DNA of 64,000 nt from VRUE01 sp963702035 (GTDB lineage Bacteria > Actinomycetota > Thermoleophilia > Solirubrobacterales > 70-9), in assembly GCA_963702035.1 (NCBI GenBank), contig OY969700.1, forward strand, positions 2,046,001-2,110,000, read 5' to 3'. Shown here in pieces: positions 1 to 7,313 of this stretch; positions within the stretch are counted from its first letter, which is position 1, and each line of letters opens with the position of its first letter. The notes under the pieces are model-generated. The model made no database searches. It was not told where the DNA came from and saw only the letters and a list, made by a program, of their open reading frames with translations. A program made the position numbers and the translations under genes.

Positions 1-287
1 TCCTTAAGAAGACGTTCCGCGAAGACCACAAACGGCGTATCGCCAGCCTTCTCCGGCTCCTCCTCGACGGCAGCGCGGCGCGTGCGCTTGTTCGGCGCCG
101 CCCAGATGCCCCGCCGCACGTCGGCCATGACGTTCGCCAGCTCCTCCTCGGCGCGCTCGCGGGTCCAGCCGTCGCGCTGCAGACCGAGCGTCAGATACTC
201 GCGGTGACCGTAGGCGGTGAAGCGCAGGGCGAAGCCGCGGCCCGACTTCCACTCGCGCTCGATCACTTCACCCTTCGCCCGTGCCAT
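1..287 (-). CDS. Tyrosine-type site-specific integrase, N-terminal part only (runs off the window)
   Basis: The frame starts at ATG 287 and stays open to the window edge (95 codons), so the C-terminal catalytic domain is not visible. An AAAGGAG ribosome site lies just upstream of the ATG. The visible protein has the composition of an integrase arm-binding/SAM-like N-terminus: a basic start (MARAKGEVIERE), then WKSGRGFALRFTAYG, then a helix of the type GWTRERAEEELANVMADVR. Phage and ICE integrases of actinobacteria commonly begin this way, with a beta-rich segment that binds arm-type sites. It lies downstream of an excisionase-like HTH gene, the usual xis-int order at the end of an integrative element. 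The integrase assignment is inferred from fold style and context; the catalytic R-H-R-Y residues would lie outside the window. Confidence 0.7.
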   Translation of the reverse strand, partial: MARAKGEVIEREWKSGRGFALRFTAYGHREYLTLGLQRDGWTRERAEEELANVMADVRRGIWAAPNKRTRRAAVEEEPEKAGDTPFVVFAERLLK

Positions 288-361
288 CCGGTCGGCTCCT
301 TTCCGGGCGGCGAGGGGGCGTCGGCGCCAGCAGCCCGGCGGTGGCGGCTAGGCTGCTGATC

Positions 362-386
362 GCGCCGAAGCTCAACCCTTCGGCGC
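362..386. terminator. 9-bp perfect hairpin between the HTH gene and the integrase
   Basis: GCGCCGAAG, a 7-nt loop, then CTTCGGCGC form a perfect stem. A second short dyad, CAGCAGCC/GGCTGCTG, lies at 328-358. Both sit in the 129-bp gap between the HTH stop (417) and the integrase start (287). There is no T-run, so this could be a terminator, an attenuator or a protein site that separates integrase expression from the transfer operon. Confidence 0.4.
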
Positions 387-416
387 CCGACCGGGGGGCG
401 TTGGTGCGCCTCCCGG

Positions 417-815
417 TCACCTTTTTCCTTGCCCGTCGAACATAGCTCTGGTGGGCGCGGAAAGCGAGTCCGAATGCCGCTTTGCGCCGATCGCAGTCAA
501 TCGCCGCCCATCCGCTCGCGCCGGCCCGCGCTCGGGTGCGCCGAGGCGCTCGGCGACCTCAACCGGATCGAAGCGCAGCCGCGGCCGGGAGCCGGAGCCG
601 AGCCGGCAGGCGCCAAGCTCTGAGGCGTGGTTGTAGACCCAGCGACGGGCGACGCCCCAGCGCGCGGATACCTCCGCGGCGGAGATCATCTTCCGCGGCG
701 CCTCGGGCTCGGCCCGCTCCTCGACGCCGAGCAGCTCGGCGAGCCGGCCGGCCAGCGCCTCGATCGACTCCGACGCCAGCCGAAACTCGCCGGCGCCCTC
801 GGCACCGCCGCTCAC
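417..815 (-). CDS. Small HTH DNA-binding protein, excisionase/AlpA-like
   Basis: The start is taken as GTG 815, which overlaps the methyltransferase stop by 4 bp (GTGA) and is preceded by GGGAGGAG. The product is 132 aa. After an acidic helical N-terminus (about 45 residues) there is a MerR/AlpA-type helix-turn-helix: MISAAEVSARWGVARRWVYN, followed by a wing-like LGSGSRPRLRFDPVEVAERL. Proteins of this kind act as excisionases or as regulators of integrase genes. The gene is the last of the coupled transfer cluster and lies directly before the integrase, which fits a recombination directionality factor. The tail is basic and looks disordered. The same frame stays open further upstream, but that part is antisense-type noise inside the methyltransferase gene. 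Confidence 0.7.
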   Translation of the reverse strand: MSGGAEGAGEFRLASESIEALAGRLAELLGVEERAEPEAPRKMISAAEVSARWGVARRWVYNHASELGACRLGSGSRPRLRFDPVEVAERLGAPERGPARADGRRLTAIGAKRHSDSLSAPTRAMFDGQGKR

Positions 816-1912
816 CGGCTCCTCCCTAAAGGGCCGCGCGTCGCCTGCGCTTCCTCGGCAAGCGGCGAGGAAGCCCAGTGGGCGATCCGCGCCTTGGCGA
901 TCTCGATGTAGGGGGCTTCGAGCTCGATGCCCCAGAAGCGCCGCCCCTCGATCGCCGCCGCGGCGCCGGTCGTCCCCGAGCCGCAGAAGGGATCGAGGAC
1001 GAGGCCGCCCGGCGGGCAGGCCAGGCGCACCAGCCAGCGCATCAGCTCCAGCGGCTTCACGGTCGGGTGCGGGTTGCGCGCCGCGGCGCCGCCGGGCTTC
1101 TTGTTGGCCGCGTTGGGGAAGAGGTCGAGCGCGCGGCGGGGCAGGCGCTCGCAGCCCGCATCGCGCTCGCACCGCGACGTCTTCGGGCAATAGAGGAATC
1201 GCGAGGGCGGCGTGCGCGGCCCCGAGACGGCGCGCACACGGTCGGCCTCGGCGTCCACCAGCGCCGCCGCGCAGCCGGGCGCGCAGCGGTCCTCCTCGCA
1301 GCCGGGCTCATGCGAGGCGATCACGTTGGCGGGATGGCGATCGTTGACGCGGCAGGCGTCGGCGTTAAGGGCCCCGGTCCCGTGGCGGGAGATCGTCTCG
1401 GCGGTCGTCTCGTCGAGCGGCGCCCGCGCCAGGACGATCGGCTCGAAGGCCGGCTTCAGCGTCGTCGAGCGCCCACCGGGGTAGCGGCGGGACTTCGACA
1501 TCCCCGTCCCGTACAGCCAGGCGAGCGTGTCGCGGATCTCAAGCCCGCCGTCCTCCAGCCCGCAGGCGAGGCGGTGGAAGGTGCGCGCCGCGCCGAAGGC
1601 GAGCAGGTGCGCGCCGGGCTTCATCACCCGCGCGCACTGCGCCGCCCACAGAGCGCACCAGGCCTCGAAGGCCTCGCTGGGCCTCAGGCGCTCGTGGCCG
1701 GCGCGGGCGGCCGCCTCGCGGATCGCGCCGGCGTCCCAGTGCTCGTTCTGCCAGCCGATCCCATAGGGCGGGTCGCAGACGATCGCATCGACGCTCTGCG
1801 CCGGAAGCCCTGCCATCACCTCGATGCAGTCGCCGGCCAGAAGCCGCGACTCAGGCCGGCGTTCGCCGCCCCGGCGCTGCGCCTGCTGGGGCCTCTTCTT
1901 CGCCCGGGCCAT
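812..1912 (-). CDS. DNA methyltransferase, beta-class (N6-adenine/N4-cytosine type)
   Basis: The 366-aa product transfers methyl groups from S-adenosylmethionine to an amino group of a DNA base. Motif IV (DPPYGIGW) is near residue 47. Motif I (DPFCGSGTTG) is near the C-terminus, followed by a FWGIELE acidic loop. The order IV-then-I defines the beta class. A central Cys cluster (CEEDRCAPGC, then CPKTSRC) may bind a metal. The basic N-terminus (MARAKKRPQQAQRRGG) fits DNA contact. The stop overlaps the HTH start by 4 bp, and the start touches the end of the upstream gene. No restriction endonuclease gene is adjacent, so this is an orphan enzyme of the element. A likely role is protection of incoming element DNA against host restriction; this is inference. 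Confidence 0.85.
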   Translation of the reverse strand: MARAKKRPQQAQRRGGERRPESRLLAGDCIEVMAGLPAQSVDAIVCDPPYGIGWQNEHWDAGAIREAAARAGHERLRPSEAFEAWCALWAAQCARVMKPGAHLLAFGAARTFHRLACGLEDGGLEIRDTLAWLYGTGMSKSRRYPGGRSTTLKPAFEPIVLARAPLDETTAETISRHGTGALNADACRVNDRHPANVIASHEPGCEEDRCAPGCAAALVDAEADRVRAVSGPRTPPSRFLYCPKTSRCERDAGCERLPRRALDLFPNAANKKPGGAAARNPHPTVKPLELMRWLVRLACPPGGLVLDPFCGSGTTGAAAAIEGRRFWGIELEAPYIEIAKARIAHWASSPLAEEAQATRGPLGRSR

Positions 1913-2814
1913 CAGCCGCCCGCCCCCTCGCCCGGCTCACCGAGCCAGTCGACCGCCCGCTCGGGATCGCGCGGTTCGCAGAAGATCGGCGCGAAGGGCC
2001 CTACCGCGAGCAGGTCCTCTAGCAGGCAGACGCGGATCGCCACCTCCGGGGTGCGCGCCAGCTGCGGGTCGGTCCCCAGCAATGCCAGGGCGGTCTCGCG
2101 GCGACGCTCGAGCGCCTCGCGGCCACCGCCGGCCAGGACGCAGAGGACCGCGGGGAAGGCCGGATAGCGCGAGCGCCACAGCGGCTCTCCGTCCTCGCCG
2201 GCGGCTCGGAAGAGCTCGCCGTAGCGGGCGAGCTCGGTGACCATGCCGTCGACCGGCAGGGTCGCGCGGTCCAGCTCGAGGAAGCGCTGCTCGACGAACA
2301 CCTCCTCGTCGGTCACGCGGAGGTAGGTGAGGAGCGCGTCGGCGATCACCGCGCGGGCGCGTCGGCCGCGGGCGCCGGGGCGCAGCGGGTGGGCGACCTC
2401 GTGGCGCCAGGCCAGGGGCCCGAACTCGTCGCCGCGCTCGCGCGCGTCGGCGAGGAAGCGGATCGCCGCCTCGTTGACGGCGACGGTGTGCGCCTGTAGC
2501 GGCCCGACGACCTCGGAGGCGCTCGGCAGTCGCGGCCGCCTCGCCAGAGCGCCCGCCGCCAACGCCGCGCGGGCGCCGGCCTCGGTCGCGAACCACAGGC
2601 GCTGGGGGGAGCCCACCGCCCTGGCGTGGTCGATCAGCCCGGCGGCGGCGATCCGCGCCAGCACACGCTGGCACCAGCGCTCCCGCGCCTCGGGCAGGTG
2701 GATCGCGCGCACCTGCGCTGCAGACAGCGCCCGGTGCAGGGCGAGTGAGGCGACGATCTCGACCGTCGAGGACGGCAGGCCGTGGTTCGCTGGTCGGGAT
2801 GCGCGCCTACTCAC
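1912..2814 (-). CDS. Replication-relaxation family protein (candidate relaxase/initiator)
   Basis: The product is 300 aa. It starts with a winged-helix segment (ALHRALSAAQVRAIHLPEAR, then VLARIAAAGLIDHARAVG). A core follows with the pattern HTVAVNEAAIRFL, then IADALLTYLRV, then FVEQRFLELDRATLPVDGMV. The order HTH / H..N / D / E.D..T is characteristic of the Replic_Relax family of Gram-positive plasmids and ICEs. These proteins take part in replication or nicking of the transferred molecule; direct relaxase activity is established only for some relatives. Start GTG 2814 overlaps the coupling-protein stop by 8 bp. No MobA/TraI-type three-histidine relaxase is visible in the window, so this is the best relaxase candidate of the element. 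Confidence 0.7.
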   Translation of the reverse strand: MSRRASRPANHGLPSSTVEIVASLALHRALSAAQVRAIHLPEARERWCQRVLARIAAAGLIDHARAVGSPQRLWFATEAGARAALAAGALARRPRLPSASEVVGPLQAHTVAVNEAAIRFLADARERGDEFGPLAWRHEVAHPLRPGARGRRARAVIADALLTYLRVTDEEVFVEQRFLELDRATLPVDGMVTELARYGELFRAAGEDGEPLWRSRYPAFPAVLCVLAGGGREALERRRETALALLGTDPQLARTPEVAIRVCLLEDLLAVGPFAPIFCEPRDPERAVDWLGEPGEGAGG

Positions 2815-5449
2815 CGGTGGGCCTCTGCTTCTTGCGCTTGACGCCGAAGGAGCCGCCTCCCGGCTTCGGCGGCGGCACAGGCACAGGTGGGGTCTCCGGT
2901 CCCTCGCCGCGCAGCGCCTTGAGCGCGACGAGGATCCGCTCGTCGAGGTGCTCGAGGTGCTTCAGGACCTCTGCCGGCGAGCGGCGCGCCGTCTCCTCGG
3001 CGCTCAGCCGGTCGAGCTCGGCCAACGCCTCCGGCCCGGCCGGCGGCCCCAGTGCGTCCTCGACCCTGATCCCGCCGAAGGCGAAGGGCCGCGAGAGCCT
3101 GCCCTCGTGGGTGACCTGGCCGATGAAGCGGTAGCGGGGCAGGCGGCCGATCGCCGCCGGAGTCGGCTCGCCTCCCCACTCGCGGGAGAGCAGCGCCGCC
3201 GCGTGGAAGTCAAGCGCGGTCGTGACCAGGTGCGAGCGGTTGGTGAGCAGCGCGTTGAGCGTGGCCGTCGCGAGCCGATCCGGGTCCTGGTTCAGGAAGA
3301 TGCCGCGCAGGCCGAACTTCGCCGTCTGCTCGACCAGCGCCGCGAGGTCGACGCCGCCGCCCTCGAAGGTCTGGATCTCATCGAGGCAGGCGAAGAAGGG
3401 GCGGCGCTCGGCGGCCGGGCGCTCACCCCGCGCCCTCGCGGAGTGGAAGAGATCGAAGACGATCAGGTTGGCAGCGAGGCGCGCAAGCGTGTCGCCGGCG
3501 CCTGGGCAGACGAGGACGATCTGGCCCTGCTCCATCGCCTCGCGCACCCGGTAGCTGCCGACGCTCTGGCCGAGCAGCGTGCTCGCCGCCGCGGAGCCCC
3601 GCAGGCGGTCGATCGCGTTGGTCAGCGGCGTCACCGCGTCGGTGGCGAGGCGCGGGAAGCGGTCGAGCCAGAAGGCGCGCGAGGCCGTCGGCAGGAAGGG
3701 CAGCACGGCCGCCCGCCAGCGCCCGTCGGTCAGGAGCGTGGGGATCTGAAAGACGGTCGGGGCGATCTCGGGCGGCAGCAACGCGGCGACCTCCGCCAGC
3801 GCAGCCGCGGACTGGCTCGTCAGGTTGATCGCCCGGGTCGAGCGCTCTCCCCATTTCATCGCCGAGGCGAGGGCGTCGGTGACGGCCTGCACCCGCGCCT
3901 CGCGCTCCTCGCCGGCCGCACCGCGAAGCTCGAAGAGGTTCCAGCCGGGCTGGGCGGCGCTCGCCGAGCGCAGGTCGACCTCGACCACCTTGCGGGCCAG
4001 GCGCGGCTCTGCCAGGTAGGGGCGGATGCGCCCGAGAGCGTCGCCGTGGGGATCGAGGAAGAGGCCGCCGTGGCCCGAGCGGACGAGGTGGGTGAACATC
4101 GCCACCGCGAGCTCGCTCTTGCCGAAGCGGCTGCGGCCCGAGATATAGGTGAAGAAGGACTCGGCGCTTGCCACCGCGACCAGGCGCTCGCCGTGCTCGC
4201 CGCTCACCCGCCCGAGCGGGATCAGCTCCGAGCGGCGCCGGTCGAAGGCCGGGAGGCGCGGTGGCGGGGAGAGCAGGGCGCCGACGCGCAGCACCTCTTC
4301 GAGGTGGCAGTGGACGGTCGGCGGCTTCAGGAAGCCGGCCAGCTCCGCCGTGGTCAGCACGTTGCGCCGTGCCGGCCGGAAGAGGCCGGTGGCGAAGCGG
4401 CGATCGAAGCGCCCGCGGCGCGGCGGCAGGTCCGAGCCCCAGAAGAAGAGGCCGGGAATGCCGTGGCCGGCGACGCGCAGGTGATTGCGCTCGGAGGTCG
4501 GCTCGAAGGCGGCGAGCAGGCTCGCCATCAGCGCCTTGGCCCGGGGGCGCTCCGGTGCCAGCGTGCGCAGGAGGATCTGCGCCTCGAACAGCGTCGCCGT
4601 CTCGCGCAGCTTCGCGTCGAGGCCCAGCCCGGCATGGCGGCGCTCGAAGAGCTGATCGGGTGAGCGGCGACTCCCGCGCTCGCCGCCCAGCACCTCTGCG
4701 AAGCGGGCTCCTCGATTCCCGCGGCGGCGCGCCTGGCGCTTCAGCCGGCGCCGCAGCCGCGCGGCGCGGCCACCACGGGCGGGCAGCAGGTCGAGGCAGA
4801 CCTCCGCCCGCTCGCCCAGCTCGGGCGCAAGCGTGGAGGTGGCGGCGGCGAAGGCGCTGAGCGGATCGGGGTCGGGGCCGAGGCGGGCGAGCGGCTCGAC
4901 GCTTGGCTCGGCCAGCACCAGCTCGGATCGCACCGCCTTGCCCCGCGGTGGCTCGGCGAGATCGAGCACCTCGTCGGGGTCGCGCAGCTCGACGCCGCGA
5001 TAGGCGCGCAGGGCGCTGCGCAGCAGGGGCGCGCTGCGCTCGGGAACCTCGAGCAGGTAGGCGAGTCGGCTGTCGGCGTCGGTGGTGAGGCGGACCCGCA
5101 GCGCGCTGGCGCGGCGATCGAGCCAACCGCCGATGAAACGCTGGGAGCGCCCGAGCTGGGCGGCGAAGCTGGCAATCGCCTCAGGGCGCGGGTCGAACTC
5201 GTCGGCGGGCACGACTGCGACGGCGCGACGCGAGGCAAGCGTCCGGCGCGTGGCGTGATGGCGCAGTGTCGCCAGCGCGGTGGCGATCGCGGTCGCGCCG
5301 AGTGCGATCGGGACCAGCGAGCTGGCGTATGCGAGAACGGCCTCGGGGTGCAGGTGCGATACGAGCCTCCACAGCGAATAGGCGACGATGCAGGCCAGGA
5401 GCGTGAGCAGCGGCCACGCCTCATTGCGATCGGAGCGCGACGAGCTCAT
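2807..5449 (-). CDS. Type IV coupling protein (VirD4/TraG-like ATPase)
   Basis: This inner-membrane ATPase would bring the DNA-relaxase complex to the secretion channel. With the start at ATG 5449 it has 880 aa. The N-terminus has two hydrophobic segments (about residues 10-30 and 40-60), followed by a soluble domain. The Walker A site GRSRFGKS is near residue 440, FLDPHGD follows, and the Walker B-type LDEIQTF is near residue 687. This is the coupling-protein/TraG ATPase layout. The upstream in-frame ATG at 5536 is less likely because 5449 overlaps the preceding small gene by ATGA and is preceded by a GAGG site. The C-terminus is proline-rich and basic. The gene is followed directly by the candidate relaxase gene, as in many conjugative elements. 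Confidence 0.85.
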   Translation of the reverse strand: MSSSRSDRNEAWPLLTLLACIVAYSLWRLVSHLHPEAVLAYASSLVPIALGATAIATALATLRHHATRRTLASRRAVAVVPADEFDPRPEAIASFAAQLGRSQRFIGGWLDRRASALRVRLTTDADSRLAYLLEVPERSAPLLRSALRAYRGVELRDPDEVLDLAEPPRGKAVRSELVLAEPSVEPLARLGPDPDPLSAFAAATSTLAPELGERAEVCLDLLPARGGRAARLRRRLKRQARRRGNRGARFAEVLGGERGSRRSPDQLFERRHAGLGLDAKLRETATLFEAQILLRTLAPERPRAKALMASLLAAFEPTSERNHLRVAGHGIPGLFFWGSDLPPRRGRFDRRFATGLFRPARRNVLTTAELAGFLKPPTVHCHLEEVLRVGALLSPPPRLPAFDRRRSELIPLGRVSGEHGERLVAVASAESFFTYISGRSRFGKSELAVAMFTHLVRSGHGGLFLDPHGDALGRIRPYLAEPRLARKVVEVDLRSASAAQPGWNLFELRGAAGEEREARVQAVTDALASAMKWGERSTRAINLTSQSAAALAEVAALLPPEIAPTVFQIPTLLTDGRWRAAVLPFLPTASRAFWLDRFPRLATDAVTPLTNAIDRLRGSAAASTLLGQSVGSYRVREAMEQGQIVLVCPGAGDTLARLAANLIVFDLFHSARARGERPAAERRPFFACLDEIQTFEGGGVDLAALVEQTAKFGLRGIFLNQDPDRLATATLNALLTNRSHLVTTALDFHAAALLSREWGGEPTPAAIGRLPRYRFIGQVTHEGRLSRPFAFGGIRVEDALGPPAGPEALAELDRLSAEETARRSPAEVLKHLEHLDERILVALKALRGEGPETPPVPVPPPKPGGGSFGVKRKKQRPTGE

Positions 5450-5616
5450 CGACGAGCCTCGATGTGACGGGGGGATCTCGGCGAAATCGCATGGCGGCAA
5501 ACGGCGCTGCGATGCGCGAAACGCGCGCCCGCGCACGGGATCGGGGTGGCCGGCAGACCGACCCGCAGGTCGGCCTCCGGGTCGGCCCGCAGGTCGGCGT
5601 TGGTGCGCTCAGCCAT
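5446..5616 (-). CDS. Very small ORF bridging two transfer genes
   Basis: This 56-codon frame starts at ATG 5616, inside the last codons of the upstream gene (stop 5609), with GGCGGAGC five bases before it. It ends with ATGA overlapping the start of the coupling protein. It fills the only gap left in an otherwise fully overlapping operon. The product begins MAERTNADLRADPEADLR and contains a short internal repeat (ADLR/ADLR) encoded by a repeated CCCGCAGGTCGGC motif (5562-5574 and 5587-5599 on the + strand). The C-terminal half is Arg-rich with two Cys. No family is recognised. It may be a real small protein or a translation relay that carries ribosomes to the coupling gene. Confidence 0.5.
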   Translation of the reverse strand: MAERTNADLRADPEADLRVGLPATPIPCAGARFAHRSAVCRHAISPRSPRHIEARR

Positions 5617-6127
5617 TGCGAGCTCCGCCGGCGCGGAAGCGGGGAAGGTAGGCGCGACCATCGTCGCGGTAGCGGCGCAGGAAGGCGCGCCAGCCGCGAT
5701 GGGCCGCTGCGATGCTCTCCGCCCGCACCTCCAGCACGGCGCGATCGCCGCGGGCGCCGACGAGGTCGATCGAGATGCCGCCGTGGCGATAGGGGACGTG
5801 CTGAAGGGCGCGGTGGGTTGCGAGCGCGCGCTGCGCGCGACGCTGGGCGGCGCTGCCGGGCCGGTCCTGAGGATCCTGGCGCGGTGGTCGGGTCACGGTC
5901 GCGCGTGGCAAGCTGGAACCCCGTGCCGACCGCGCCGCCGAGGGCCATGCGGCCCCGCCCGACCCAGACGCCCGGGGGTGAGTCGCGGGAGCGCGACTCG
6001 ATCCGCCTCCGGCGAGCAGCCCGAGCGCGGCGAAGCCGAGCGTCACCGCAGCCGCGAGCACGACAATGGCGCGGGCGAGACGCGGGTCGAGCGGGCGCTC
6101 GAGCAGGGCACGCAGCCGCTCAATCAC
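5609..6127 (-). CDS. Small membrane-anchored protein of the transfer operon
   Basis: The product is 172 aa. It has a short cytoplasmic start (MIERLRALLERPLDPRLARA), one hydrophobic span (about residues 21-42, IVVLAAAVTLGFAALGLLAGG), a Ser/Arg/Pro-rich linker, and a folded C-terminus (HVPYRHGGISIDLVGARGDRA onwards) that looks like a small alpha-beta domain. Start GTG 6127 overlaps the preceding hydrolase stop by 8 bp and has GGGGAGG upstream. No family is recognised. Its place between the hydrolase and the coupling protein suggests an accessory channel component. Confidence 0.65.
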   Translation of the reverse strand: MIERLRALLERPLDPRLARAIVVLAAAVTLGFAALGLLAGGGSSRAPATHPRASGSGGAAWPSAARSARGSSLPRATVTRPPRQDPQDRPGSAAQRRAQRALATHRALQHVPYRHGGISIDLVGARGDRAVLEVRAESIAAAHRGWRAFLRRYRDDGRAYLPRFRAGGARNG

Positions 6128-7313
6128 GACGCCCGCCTCCCCGGAGCGAGCCGGGGCCCGGCGGCTCGGCGTAGGCGTAGACCGGCGCCGGCTCGCCGTC
6201 GATCACGGCGAGCGAGGGCGGGAAGGGGCCGACGCGGGCGACGCGATCGGCGTAGTTGCCGTCGATCGTCATTATCTCGCCGCCGAGGACGCGCTCGACG
6301 ATCGCAACGTGTTCGCTTGCGCTCGGCCCCCAGCCAAAGAGCACCGCGTCGCCGGGCGCCGGGGTGGCGCTGGGGGGCAGGATGCGCCCGCCGTGGGCCT
6401 TCGCCCATTCATAGATGGAGCCCGAGTAGGCGTAGGGGGCCGTGCCGCCCGCCATCTCGATCCCGGCGCGCCGCCAGACCCAGGCAACGAAGAGGCTGCA
6501 CCACTCCTCGCACGGCCCGTAGCGGGTGCAGTTGGAGCCCGGCGGGGACTCGGTGGTGCCGAGCTGGTGCTCGGCGACCCGCACGATCGCCCCGGCGGAG
6601 GCGCCGCCGGGACCGATCCCCTGGCCTTCGCAGATCGACCCGGAGGGCGCGGGTGGGCCGTCCTTAGCGCCGCTGACACGCAGCTGCACCTTGGCTTCGC
6701 GGCCGAAGCCGTAGCGCAGCGCCCGCGTCATCACTTCGCTCGCGTAGTTCGCGGCGGAGTCCGCGCAAGCGCCGTAGTAGCGGCAGGCGGCCTCGCGGTA
6801 GCCGGCGTAGGAGCCGCCTGCGGGAGGGGCGCCGAGGTCGGCCCGCAGGATGTGGGCGGCGGTGTAGATGGCGTCGGCCGGGTCGAAGACGTCGGTGCGC
6901 CCGTCGCCGTCTCCGTCGACCCCGAAGCGTTCCCAGATCGTCGGCGCGCTCGGGTCGGGGCTGCAGGCCGAGCCGCGCACGTAGGCGATCTGCATCGGCC
7001 CCGCGCAACCCGAGGCGCTGACCTCGTGGCAGAGCCCGTCGGCCCCGCACTCCTGCACCCCGATCGAAGCCAGGAACGGCCAGCTGATGTCGAAGCGCCG
7101 GCCCGCGCCTATATATAGGCGCAGCCTCGCGGCGGGAATTTCGCGCGCCGCCGCTCCCCTTGGTGCCGGCCCGCCCGTCGCGCTCCCGCCGCCGCCGAGG
7201 CAGGAGACCCCGGCGCCGAAGAGCGCCATCAGCGAGGCGACGCAGAGCGCCAGTGCACCCGCCACGGCGCCGGCGACCACAAGCGGGAGGGGCGAGCGCA
7301 GCCGCACGCTCAC
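6120..7313 (-). CDS. Bifunctional cell-wall hydrolase of the conjugation system (lysozyme-like plus CHAP)
   Basis: This is the VirB1-type enzyme that would open peptidoglycan for the transfer channel. Start GTG 7313 overlaps the upstream stop by 4 bp and follows GGTGGAGG; it gives 397 aa. An N-terminal hydrophobic anchor (about residues 8-35) is followed by a lysozyme/transglycosylase-like domain (RRFDISWPFLASIGVQECG, with the candidate catalytic Glu in VQEC, then GCAGPMQIAY and a Ca-loop-like VDGDGDGRTD). A CHAP amidase/endopeptidase domain follows, with the nucleophile Cys in EEWCSLFVAWVW and His in SASEHVAIVE. The pairing of these two domains is typical of Gram-positive T4SS hydrolases. 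The protein would act outside the membrane. Confidence 0.85.
   Translation of the reverse strand: MSVRLRSPLPLVVAGAVAGALALCVASLMALFGAGVSCLGGGGSATGGPAPRGAAAREIPAARLRLYIGAGRRFDISWPFLASIGVQECGADGLCHEVSASGCAGPMQIAYVRGSACSPDPSAPTIWERFGVDGDGDGRTDVFDPADAIYTAAHILRADLGAPPAGGSYAGYREAACRYYGACADSAANYASEVMTRALRYGFGREAKVQLRVSGAKDGPPAPSGSICEGQGIGPGGASAGAIVRVAEHQLGTTESPPGSNCTRYGPCEEWCSLFVAWVWRRAGIEMAGGTAPYAYSGSIYEWAKAHGGRILPPSATPAPGDAVLFGWGPSASEHVAIVERVLGGEIMTIDGNYADRVARVGPFPPSLAVIDGEPAPVYAYAEPPGPGSLRGGGRRD

Noticed and set aside
417..1190. Longer 257-codon version of the HTH gene
   Set aside because: The upstream half lies inside the methyltransferase gene and is noise; GTG 815 has a good ribosome site and the usual overlap.
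2327..4663. Long + strand frame of 778 codons
   Set aside because: It is antisense to the replication-relaxation and coupling-protein genes, which have clear motifs; composition is Arg/Gly/Ala-rich noise typical of GC-rich shadows. The same applies to 878-2167, 17548-18630 and 60395-61717 on the + strand.
5562..5599. Repeat considered as oriT
   Set aside because: The repeats are short, lie in a coupled coding frame, and no nick-site consensus is known for this relaxase type; kept only as a remark.
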